Positions 1-6,334 of a stretch of DNA of 11,760 bases are shown piece after piece (the stretch's first letter is position 1; each line of letters opens with the position of its first letter). The notes beneath the pieces are model-generated. The model did no database searches, was not told the DNA's origin, and saw only the letters and a list, made by a program, of their open reading frames with translations. The translations under genes and the position numbers were made by a program. The stretch lies in assembly GCA_021802795.1 (NCBI GenBank), contig JAJZRH010000010.1, positions 1-11,760 on the forward strand. The letters run 5' to 3'. This DNA is from a bacterium. Its GTDB lineage: Bacteria > Patescibacteriota > Minisyncoccia > Phycocordibacterales > Phycocordibacteraceae.

Positions 1-62
1 TCGCCTAGACCCGCGAGAGCGAAGAAGAGGACGTCGCTCGCATCCTCTCGGAAAAATACGGC

Positions 63-1631
63 ATGAAGTATGCCGATCTCTCCTTGAAAGAGATCGACAA
101 TGAGGCTCTCCGCGTCATACCCGAGGAACAGGCGCGCCTTGCCGAAGCGGCCGCGTTCGTAAAGACGGCAAAAACGCTCTCACTCGCCGTACACAACCCA
201 AACAACCCCGCTCTCGCAAAACTCGAGGCCGACCTCGCCGAGCGCGGCTTCACGCTCCAAAAATTCCTCGTCTCGAAGAAAAGCCTCGACAAGATACTCG
301 AACGCTACAGCGACCTCTCATTCGCCGTCAAAGCGAAGGCGGGTATTCTCTCCATTTCCTCCGAGGCGCTCGCCGGTTTCGCCGAGAAAGGCGCGACAAA
401 AAGCGCTCTCAAGGATGCGCTCGATGCCGTCGTCGAGTTGAAATCGCTCGAGCGCGTATCGCACATCTTTGAGACGGTCCTTGCGGGGGCCTTTGCGCTC
501 CGCGCCTCCGACATCCACTTCGAACCGGAAAAGGATTCCACGCTCCTGCGGCTCCGCATCGACGGGCTCCTCGCCGATGCGTATGCGTTTGACCCGGCTA
601 CATACCATCAGCTCAATTCGCGCATCAAACTGCTCTCGGGCGTGAAGCTCAATATCACCAACCGGGCCCAGGACGGACGCTTCAGCATCACGAAGGGCGC
701 AAATCAGATAGAAATGCGCGCTTCCTTCATTCCGGGCAATTACGGCGAGTCCATCGTGATGCGCATTCTCGATCCTGAAACGACCAAGGTCTCGTACCGA
801 GAGCTCGGCATCCACCCCAAACTGCTCGCGCGACTGGAGAAAGAGATACGGCGCCCGAACGGCATGTTGCTCACCACCGGTCCGACCGGAAGCGGTAAGA
901 CGACGACCCTTTACTCATTTCTCACCGAGATACACAGGCCGGAAATTAAGATCATCACGATAGAAGACCCGATCGAATACCACCTCGAGGGCATCGTACA
1001 GACGCAAGTCGAGGGCGATAAATACACGTTTGCCGAAGGGCTCCGTTCCATCGTGCGCCAGGACCCGGACATCATCATGGTCGGCGAAATCCGCGACGGC
1101 GAAACCGCCGACATCGCTATCCAAGCGGCGCTCACGGGCCACTTCGTCTTCTCCACGCTCCACACCAACAACGCCGCCGGCACCTTCCCGCGTCTCGCCG
1201 ACCTCGGCGCAGACCCCAAGTCATTCGGCTCGGCCGTCACGGTCTCTATGGCCCAGCGTCTCTTGCGCAAACTTGACCCGGACAAACGGAAAGAGCGTCC
1301 GCTTACGGACGAAGAGAAGAAAATGGTGGAGAAGGTATTTGAAACGATCACCGACAAGTCGCTTCTCCCTGAAAAGATGGACACGGTATGGGAACCGGTG
1401 CCCGACGGCGACGCGACGGGTTACAAAGGCCGCATCGGCCTCTATGAAGCGATATTTATGGATGACGAACTCGCGCACTTCCTGCGCGACAATCCGCCGG
1501 AGAATGAGATCGCAAAACTGGTGACGAAGCAGGGCTATCTCACGATGGCGCAAGACGGCGTCTTGAAAGCGCTTGCCGGCATCACCTCCCTTTCCGAGGT
1601 CGCCGACACCGTGGATCTCCCGAGTATTTAA
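63..1631 (+). CDS. pilB: Type IV pilus assembly ATPase PilB (GspE/PulE family), 5' end uncertain
   Basis: Secretion-type hexameric ATPase that powers pilin polymerisation at the inner membrane. Residues 1-90 resemble the PilB/MshE N-terminal domain (IDNEALRVIPEE). The core carries the ASDIHFEPE stretch (148-156), Walker A GPTGSGKT (273-280), Asp box ITIEDPIEY (298-306), Walker B region DPDIIMVGEIRDG (334-346) and His box with STLHTNN (364-370). The family's zinc-binding CxxC pair is absent: the expected positions read LDPDK (404-408) and VPDGD (446-450). The conserved GYKGRIGLYEA follows (453-463). ATG at 63 is the first usable start after an in-frame TAG at 6-8. However, codons 9-62 read like the missing start of the N-terminal domain, so the true gene probably extends upstream, or it is broken there. 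No Shine-Dalgarno sequence is visible. The ATPase identity is very secure; the start is not. Confidence 0.93.
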   Translation: MKYADLSLKEIDNEALRVIPEEQARLAEAAAFVKTAKTLSLAVHNPNNPALAKLEADLAERGFTLQKFLVSKKSLDKILERYSDLSFAVKAKAGILSISSEALAGFAEKGATKSALKDALDAVVELKSLERVSHIFETVLAGAFALRASDIHFEPEKDSTLLRLRIDGLLADAYAFDPATYHQLNSRIKLLSGVKLNITNRAQDGRFSITKGANQIEMRASFIPGNYGESIVMRILDPETTKVSYRELGIHPKLLARLEKEIRRPNGMLLTTGPTGSGKTTTLYSFLTEIHRPEIKIITIEDPIEYHLEGIVQTQVEGDKYTFAEGLRSIVRQDPDIIMVGEIRDGETADIAIQAALTGHFVFSTLHTNNAAGTFPRLADLGADPKSFGSAVTVSMAQRLLRKLDPDKRKERPLTDEEKKMVEKVFETITDKSLLPEKMDTVWEPVPDGDATGYKGRIGLYEAIFMDDELAHFLRDNPPENEIAKLVTKQGYLTMAQDGVLKALAGITSLSEVADTVDLPSI

Positions 1632-1639
1632 AAAGAAAA

Positions 1640-1860
1640 CTCCCGTCCATATGTAGGCATATGAACGGTCGTTCGGCGCAGAAGGATATGAGAGTACTCA
1701 CATCCTTCCGTCCTCTCTTCCCGTCCATAGTCCTCAAGGCAAAACCCGCAATAAATCGCGGGGTGGACGAGATACCTGAGGATGTTCCCAGCGCCACAAC
1801 CGAAGTTGCGGACCAGAAAGTCCTTGGGAAAACGCCCGAAGCCGTCAAGCCTTGCCTAGA
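1640..1860 (+). ncRNA. Candidate structured RNA of unknown class in the pilB-ruvB gap
   Basis: Almost every segment of this gap pairs. Hairpin A: 1643-1653 with 1658-1668 (one C.A mismatch, loop TAGG). Hairpin B: 1681-1692 with 1697-1708 (one A.C mismatch, loop AGTA). Pseudoknot: CGTCCA 1722-1727 with TGGACG 1764-1769, interleaved with TCCTCA 1731-1736 and TGAGGA 1777-1782, around hairpin 1745-1749/1758-1762. Three-way junction: TTCCCA 1785-1790 with TGGGAA 1825-1830, enclosing CAAC-CGAA-GTTG (1797-1808) and GGAC/GTCC (1810-1813/1820-1823). A 12-bp closing helix joins 1665-1678 to 1833-1845 with small bulges. AGGCAA 1737-1742 can also pair with TTGCCT 1852-1857. Unpaired stretches are A-rich on the plus strand, which favours transcription in the pilB/ruvB direction. 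It does not match RNase P RNA, tmRNA, SRP RNA or common riboswitch cores as I know them. An orphan transposon guide RNA (IscB/HEARO or TnpB type) is an untested alternative. The pairings are seen; RNA function is inferred. Confidence 0.55.
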
Positions 1861-1866
1861 GGAGTA

Positions 1867-1895
1867 TGAACAGGAGCAAAAATCTGTGATAGAAT
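1867..1895 (+). promoter_or_regulatory. Putative sigma70-type promoter for ruvB-yebC-ruvC
   Basis: TGAACA (1867-1872, 4 of 6 to TTGACA) is followed after 17 bp by TAGAAT (1890-1895, 5 of 6 to TATAAT). A TG at 1887-1888 gives an extended -10. The predicted start near 1902 leaves a leader of only about 14 nt before the ruvB ATG, with no Shine-Dalgarno sequence. The promoter lies just downstream of the candidate structured RNA, so ruvB can be transcribed without it. Confidence 0.45.
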
Positions 1896-1915
1896 GCTAG
1901 CATCATACGATTTTT

Positions 1916-2917
1916 ATGTCAACCCCCTTGGAAATCCTCCTCCCCCTTTCCAACTCGCTCGATGCGGCGCTCCGCCCCTCTCGCTGGGACGAATATGTGG
2001 GCCAAAAGCAGGTCAAAGCGAACGTGCGCATCTCCATTGACGCGGCAAAGAAACGCGGAAGTATGCCGGAACACATTCTGTTCTACGGTCCGCCGGGCGT
2101 CGGCAAGACCACGCTCGCCCATCTCGTCGCCGCGACTCTTGAAGTTCCGCTCAAAACCACGTCCGGCGTCGCCATCGAGCGCGCGGGCGACCTCGCCGCC
2201 ATTCTCACGAACTTGGAACCGAACACAGTCCTCTTTATAGACGAGATCCATCGCCTCTCGCACAAGATAGAAGAACTCCTCTACCCCGCTCTTGAGTCGG
2301 GACACTTGGATATCATCCTCGGCAAAGGGCCATCGGCGCGCACGGTGGAGCTTGCGCTCCCGCCGTTTACGCTCGTGGGGGCGACGACGCGCGTCGCGGA
2401 ACTTTCCGGCCCCCTGCGCTCGCGATTCGGCGGCGGCGTTTATCAGCTGGATTTCTACGCCGACGACGACTTGCGCGATATCATCCGCCGTTCGGCGAAA
2501 CTGCTCGAGCTTGATGCGCCGGACGCCGTCATTGAACGCATCGCGGCGCGGAGCCGTGCGACGCCGCGCGTCGCGAATGCGCTTCTGAAGCGCGTGCGCG
2601 ATTTTTCCCAGGTGCACGAGCGCCCGCTTTCCGCCGAATTGTGCGACGAGGCGTGCGCGCTCTTCGGCATCGATGCCTACGGCCTCACGAAAGACGACCG
2701 CCGCTATCTGGAAACCCTTCTCAAAAGCTTCCGCGGCGGGCCGGCGGGCGTTCAGGCGCTTGCCGCCGCGCTTCACGAGGACGTGGACACGATGGAACAT
2801 GTGTACGAACCGTACCTCTTGCGCCTCGGCTTTATCGAACGCTCGCCACGCGGACGCATCCTCACCCAGAGCGGCCGGGATTATTTGAACGGCGAGAAGC
2901 CCGATGCTATGTTCTAA
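1916..2917 (+). CDS. ruvB: Holliday junction branch migration ATPase RuvB
   Basis: AAA+ motor that, with RuvA, drives branch migration of Holliday junctions in recombinational repair. Seen in the 333-residue product: the N-terminal LRPSRWDEYVGQ signature (19-30), Walker A GPPGVGKTT (58-66), Walker B LFIDE (106-110), sensor 1 GATTR (155-159), the arginine-finger region PLRSRF (166-171), and the sensor 2-like RATPRVANALL. The C-terminal winged helix ends in EPYLLRLGFIERSPRGR. Length is normal for the family. The ATG at 1916 places this signature at the usual distance from the N-terminus; no Shine-Dalgarno sequence precedes it, but an extended -10 lies 20 nt upstream. yebC starts 2 nt after the stop, so translation is probably coupled. 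ruvA, the usual partner, is not in the window. Confidence 0.97.
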   Translation: MSTPLEILLPLSNSLDAALRPSRWDEYVGQKQVKANVRISIDAAKKRGSMPEHILFYGPPGVGKTTLAHLVAATLEVPLKTTSGVAIERAGDLAAILTNLEPNTVLFIDEIHRLSHKIEELLYPALESGHLDIILGKGPSARTVELALPPFTLVGATTRVAELSGPLRSRFGGGVYQLDFYADDDLRDIIRRSAKLLELDAPDAVIERIAARSRATPRVANALLKRVRDFSQVHERPLSAELCDEACALFGIDAYGLTKDDRRYLETLLKSFRGGPAGVQALAAALHEDVDTMEHVYEPYLLRLGFIERSPRGRILTQSGRDYLNGEKPDAMF

Positions 2918-2919
2918 CT

Positions 2920-3474
2920 ATGTCCGGACACAGCAAATGGTCGCAGATCAAGCGGCAGAAGGCCGTCACTGATTCGGCGAAGAGCCGCATTTTTTCGCGC
3001 TACGCGCGCCTCATCGCGCTTGAGTCCAAGAAAGCGAACGGTATTCTCTCGGCTCCCGGCCTCTCGGTCGCCATCACTCGGGCGAAAGCGGCGAATATGC
3101 CGAAAGAGAACATTGAGCGCGCCATCGCCAAAGGCGCTTCAAAAGATTCCGGGGAACTTATTCAGGTGACCTATGAGGCCTACGGCCCGGGCGGCGTTGC
3201 CATCCTCATCGACGCGCTCACCGACAACAAGAACCGCACGACGCAGGAGATAAAGCACCTGCTCGTCGTCCAGGGCGTCGAGCTCGCGAATCCGGGCGCG
3301 GCGAGCTGGGCATTCACAAAAAAGGGCGCGGACTACGCACCGAACGAACCGCTCGTAGACATCGCCGGCGACGACGAAGAGAAGCTCCGTTCCATCCTAG
3401 AGGCGCTCGACGAGCATGAGGACGTCCAGCAGGTATTCACGAACGCGCGCGGCTATGAGGATACTGGCGATTGA
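2920..3474 (+). CDS. yebC: YebC/PmpR family protein, shortened form
   Basis: YebC-family proteins have been described as transcriptional regulators and, more recently, as factors that help ribosomes at difficult peptide sequences; which role applies here is unknown. The start MSGHSKWSQIKRQK is the family hallmark, followed by RAKAANMPKENIERAIAKG (54-72) and YEAYGPGGVAILIDALTDNKNRT (85-107). The product has 184 residues, against about 240 in typical members. The loss is internal: after WAFTKKGADY (130-139) the chain goes almost directly to the closing segment EKLRSILEALDEHEDVQQVF (154-173), so roughly 55-60 residues of the central/C-terminal domains are missing. No frameshift is evident and the reading frame is clean. 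The open frame extends upstream to 2641, but that part overlaps ruvB and lacks family sequence. The 3' end overlaps ruvC by 20 bp. Confidence 0.95.
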   Translation: MSGHSKWSQIKRQKAVTDSAKSRIFSRYARLIALESKKANGILSAPGLSVAITRAKAANMPKENIERAIAKGASKDSGELIQVTYEAYGPGGVAILIDALTDNKNRTTQEIKHLLVVQGVELANPGAASWAFTKKGADYAPNEPLVDIAGDDEEKLRSILEALDEHEDVQQVFTNARGYEDTGD

Positions 3475-3931
3475 CCCGGGGTACGACCGCCTCGGCATCG
3501 CCGTCGTTGAGGGAGACCCGTCGCGTCCGACACTCCTTATGAGCGCGTGCGTAGAACCCGCCACCGGGGCGCGCGAGGACCGCCTCGCAGAAGTGTCGAA
3601 CGCCGTCACCGATGCCATACAAAAATACGCTCCGGATGCGCTCGCCATCGAAACTCTCTTCTTCAGCGTCAACAAAAAAACGGCGCTCGGCGTCGCCGAG
3701 GCGCGCGGCACGGTGCTCGCCGCCTCCGGCGTCGCCTCCTTGCCGGTCATAGAATGCTCCCCCCAGCAGGTAAAGCTGGCGGTTACCGGCCACGGCGGCG
3801 CGGACAAGAAAGCCGTTGCCGCTATGGTTCCCCGGCTTCTCAACCTTCCGAAGAAAAAACGCCTCGACGACGAGCTGGACGCCATCGCTATCGGCATCAC
3901 CGCGCTTGCATCCGGGCTCGCTCGGCGCTAA
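3455..3931 (+). CDS. ruvC: Holliday junction resolvase RuvC
   Basis: Mg-dependent endonuclease that cuts Holliday junctions symmetrically, acting with the RuvAB branch-migration machine. The 158-residue product has the RNase H-like fold signature. The catalytic acids are visible as D7 in LAIDPGYDR, E66 in ALAIETLFF, and D139/D142 in DDELDAIAIG. The FFSVNKKTA segment (69-77) matches the conserved FxxN loop. The start at 3455 (MRILAIDPG) is chosen over an in-frame ATG at 3416 because the extra 13 residues have no family counterpart, and RuvC proteins begin a few residues before the first catalytic Asp. It overlaps the end of yebC by 20 bp and has no Shine-Dalgarno sequence, which suggests translational coupling in a ruvB-yebC-ruvC operon. 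Confidence 0.96.
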   Translation: MRILAIDPGYDRLGIAVVEGDPSRPTLLMSACVEPATGAREDRLAEVSNAVTDAIQKYAPDALAIETLFFSVNKKTALGVAEARGTVLAASGVASLPVIECSPQQVKLAVTGHGGADKKAVAAMVPRLLNLPKKKRLDDELDAIAIGITALASGLARR

Positions 3932-3937
3932 TCCCCA

Positions 3938-3977
3938 CCCGGAATCACCCCGGGCTTGCATGCAAAAATATTTTTGC
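3938..3977 (+). terminator. Possible terminator and overlapping palindromes after ruvC
   Basis: Seven bases after the ruvC stop, CCCGG (3938-3942) can pair with CCGGG (3950-3954) around a 7-nt loop. There is no T-tract directly behind it. Instead come two overlapping palindromes, TTGCATGCAA (3956-3965) and the perfect 16-mer GCAAAAATATTTTTGC (3962-3977), which includes a T5 run. It could end the ruv operon transcript or be an operator for the downstream genes. The remainder of the gap to 4032 holds a CCCGCGGG palindrome (near 3994-4001) and no other clear signal. Confidence 0.3.
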
Positions 3978-4032
3978 TCAAATATACCCGTCCCCCGCGG
4001 GATCAACTTTTACCTGCATCACTTTATCTAGT

Positions 4033-4131
4033 ATGGATGGCGACGACGACCTGTACGATGGAAACATAATCGACGACGGGATTTTGGGCGAGGAAGAAAC
4101 CGAAGAAGACATAGAGGAGGAGAGCTACTGA
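4033..4131 (+). CDS. Small, extremely acidic hypothetical protein (32 aa)
   Basis: A 32-codon ORF, ATG to TGA, encoding a peptide in which 16 of 32 residues are Asp or Glu and none is Lys or Arg. It opens with MDGDDDLYDG and closes with EEDIEEESY. No membrane segment or known domain is visible. It sits alone between ruvC and the penicillin-binding protein gene, on the same strand, ending 37 bp before the latter. No Shine-Dalgarno sequence precedes the ATG. The strong composition bias and position in otherwise non-coding sequence favour a real small protein, perhaps one that binds a basic partner, but this is inference. The same frame is open further upstream across ruvC, where it is only a shadow. 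Confidence 0.5.
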   Translation: MDGDDDLYDGNIIDDGILGEEETEEDIEEESY

Positions 4132-4152
4132 TCCGTGCCTCCGGCAAGACCG

Positions 4153-4161
4153 TGATACCAT
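4153..4161 (+). promoter_or_regulatory. Possible extended -10 element for the PBP gene, leaderless
   Basis: TG at 4153-4154, one base, then TACCAT (4156-4161, 4 of 6 to TATAAT), ending only 7 nt before the ATG at 4169. Transcription would begin at or next to the start codon. No convincing -35 is seen. The call rests mainly on similar spacing upstream of dnaA and dnaN. Confidence 0.3.
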
Positions 4162-4168
4162 ACGCGGA

Positions 4169-6334
4169 ATGACTTCGCGTCGGCATGCTCCCTGGCGGCA
4201 CACGCTCCTTGCGGCCGTCCTCGCCCTGTTCGGTCTCGGGTTTTTTGTGCTGGGCGGCATCCTCGTCGCTGTTGCGTTCACCCCCGTCCCGGACATCGGC
4301 TCGTTCGCCGCGCGGCAAGTCGATCAGTCGACGAAGATCTACGACCGTACCGGGCAGGTGCTCTTGTACGACTACAACCGCGATGCGAAACGCAATATCG
4401 TTCCGCTCTCCGCGATATCCCCGAATACCGTCAATGCAACCATCGCGATCGAGGACTCGAGCTTCTATGAACACGGCGGCATCCGCTTCACTTCCATCCT
4501 CCGCGCCATCGTGGTCGACGCGCTCGGCGGAGCGCTTTCTCAAGGCGGTTCCACCATCACGCAACAGGTGGTCAAGAACGAACTCCTCACGAGCAAGAAA
4601 AGCATCGTCCGGAAAATAAACGAGTGGGTGCTCGCCATAAAACTGGAGCAGGTCTACTCGAAGGACCAGATACTGGAAACCTATCTGAACAACATCCCCT
4701 ACGGAGGCACGCTCTACGGCATCGAAGCCGCGTCCGAAGCTTATTTCGGCAAACCGGCGAAAGACCTCTCGCTCGCGCAGGCCGCCTACCTTGCGGCGAT
4801 GATCCAAGCTCCTTCGTACTACTCGCCTTATGGGACGCATAAGGCCGAACTCGCCGCCCGCAAGGATCTGGTGCTCGACCGCATGCATGAACTCGGCTTT
4901 ATCAATGACGCCGCTTACACTTCCGCAAAAGCCGAACAGGTTTCATTCGCCCCGGCGGGACAAAATGCCATCATCGCTCCTCACTTCGTCTTCTATATCC
5001 TCAACCAGCTCGAGCAGGCTTACGGTTCGCAAGCGCTGATGTCGGGGCTGAAGGTCACGACGACGCTTGATGCGGACCTTGAAGTAAAAGCGGAGTCTAT
5101 TGTGAATAAATACGCGCTCCAGAACGAGAAGGATTTCAGGGCATCCAACGCTTCGCTTGTCGCAGTTGATCCCGCGACGGGGCAAATTCTCGCCATGGTC
5201 GGTTCGCGCAACTTCTTTGATACCGCTATCGACGGCCAGTATAATGCCGCGCTCGCAGACCGTCAGCCGGGCTCTACAATGAAACCCTTCATCTATTCGC
5301 TCGCGCTCATGCGCGGGTACACGCGCAATACCGTCGTCTTTGACGTACCAACGCAATTCTCCACAAGTTGCCGGCCGTCCGACACGATGAATAATAAATC
5401 TCCCTGTTACGCGCCGTCCGATTACGACGGAAAGTTCCGCGGGCCGATGACGTTTGAAACCGCACTCGCACAATCCATCAACATCCCGGCCATCAAGACG
5501 CTCTACCTGGTCGGCATACAAAATGCCATTGATCTCGCAAAGTCGTTCGGACTCACGACGCTCGGCGATCCGAGCCAATACGGGCTCACGCTCGTGCTCG
5601 GCGGCGGCGAAGTGCGCCTGCTCGACCTTACCGGCGCCTACGCGGCATTCGGCAACGACGGCGTCCTGAATACGCCGACCGGCATCCTTGAGGTGGACGA
5701 CGCGAACGGGAGCGTGCTCCAGAAATTTTCTCCGCAGTCTTCGGTCGTTCTGCCGGCGAACATCGCCCGCGACATGTCGGCTATGCTCTCCGACGCTCCG
5801 GCGCGCCTGCCGGAGTACCCGCTTAACTCTCCCCTTTCCTTTGCCGGCTACGACGTCGCGGTAAAAACCGGTACGACCGACGACACGCGCGATGCATGGG
5901 TCATCGGCTACACCCCTTCCGTTGCGCTCGGCGTTTGGGCCGGGAACAACGACAATTCGCCGATGGTGAAATCCATCGCTGGATTCATCGCAGCGCCGAT
6001 GTGGCACGAGGCGATGGCCTATGCCCTTTCAAAATACCCGAAAGCGTATTTCGGCGAACCGAACCCCATTTCCGCCTCCGTTCCCCCGATGCTCCAGGGG
6101 AATTGGCGCATCCCGGACGCGCAGGGAAATATAATTCCGCACAGCCTTTTGTATTGGACCGACAAGAACAACCCCCGAGGCCCCTCTCCGGCCAATTCTT
6201 CCGCAGATCCCCAGTTCGCGTATTGGGAGTACGGGATCTCCGCGTGGTATGTCGCACACCCCGAACTCTTTATGGGCGGCCCGATGTTGCCGGTCCCCCT
6301 TTCAGCGGATGAACCGGTTATTCAAACCCAGTGA
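4169..6334 (+). CDS. Bifunctional class A penicillin-binding protein (PBP1A-like glycosyltransferase/transpeptidase)
   Basis: Makes peptidoglycan outside the cytoplasmic membrane by polymerising lipid II and cross-linking stem peptides. Of 721 residues, 12-37 form one membrane anchor after a short basic N-terminus. The GT51 domain shows EDSSFYEHGG with catalytic E95, GGSTITQQVVKNELLT (126-141), and KINEWVLAIKLE (149-160) with a second conserved Glu at 152. The transpeptidase domain shows the nucleophile motif STMK (S369-K372, in RQPGSTMKPF), SIN (436-438) and KTGT (566-569). About 100 residues of Pro/Asn-rich tail follow, without a recognisable PASTA repeat. All catalytic motifs are intact. 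The TGA stop at 6332-6334 directly abuts the convergent dnaN stop. The ATG fits just before the membrane segment, and no Shine-Dalgarno sequence precedes it. Confidence 0.96.
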   Translation: MTSRRHAPWRHTLLAAVLALFGLGFFVLGGILVAVAFTPVPDIGSFAARQVDQSTKIYDRTGQVLLYDYNRDAKRNIVPLSAISPNTVNATIAIEDSSFYEHGGIRFTSILRAIVVDALGGALSQGGSTITQQVVKNELLTSKKSIVRKINEWVLAIKLEQVYSKDQILETYLNNIPYGGTLYGIEAASEAYFGKPAKDLSLAQAAYLAAMIQAPSYYSPYGTHKAELAARKDLVLDRMHELGFINDAAYTSAKAEQVSFAPAGQNAIIAPHFVFYILNQLEQAYGSQALMSGLKVTTTLDADLEVKAESIVNKYALQNEKDFRASNASLVAVDPATGQILAMVGSRNFFDTAIDGQYNAALADRQPGSTMKPFIYSLALMRGYTRNTVVFDVPTQFSTSCRPSDTMNNKSPCYAPSDYDGKFRGPMTFETALAQSINIPAIKTLYLVGIQNAIDLAKSFGLTTLGDPSQYGLTLVLGGGEVRLLDLTGAYAAFGNDGVLNTPTGILEVDDANGSVLQKFSPQSSVVLPANIARDMSAMLSDAPARLPEYPLNSPLSFAGYDVAVKTGTTDDTRDAWVIGYTPSVALGVWAGNNDNSPMVKSIAGFIAAPMWHEAMAYALSKYPKAYFGEPNPISASVPPMLQGNWRIPDAQGNIIPHSLLYWTDKNNPRGPSPANSSADPQFAYWEYGISAWYVAHPELFMGGPMLPVPLSADEPVIQTQ

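Noticed and set aside
1643..1668. First hairpin after pilB as a Rho-independent terminator
   Set aside because: Stable stem, but no T-tract follows; its 3' arm is also used by the larger fold.
1582..1848. 88-codon minus-strand ORF over the pilB end and gap
   Set aside because: Overlaps pilB antisense, no family features; the frame is probably open by chance.
1661..1900. 79-codon plus-strand ORF in the pilB-ruvB gap
   Set aside because: No recognisable domain, no ribosome site, and the sequence is better explained by RNA helices; a real peptide is not excluded.
1919..2800. 293-codon minus-strand ORF opposite ruvB
   Set aside because: Arg-rich shadow of a GC-rich gene; ruvB motifs on the plus strand are complete.
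2641..2919. Upstream extension of yebC
   Set aside because: Lies inside ruvB in another frame and precedes the canonical MSGHSKW start.
3416..3454. Upstream in-frame start for ruvC
   Set aside because: The extra 13 residues have no counterpart in RuvC; the catalytic Asp would sit too far from the N-terminus.
4028..4888. 286-codon minus-strand ORF opposite the PBP gene start
   Set aside because: Shadow frame with biased composition, no domain, opposite an intact GT51 domain.
4943..6007. 354-codon minus-strand ORF opposite the PBP gene
   Set aside because: Shadow frame; long only because of high GC content.
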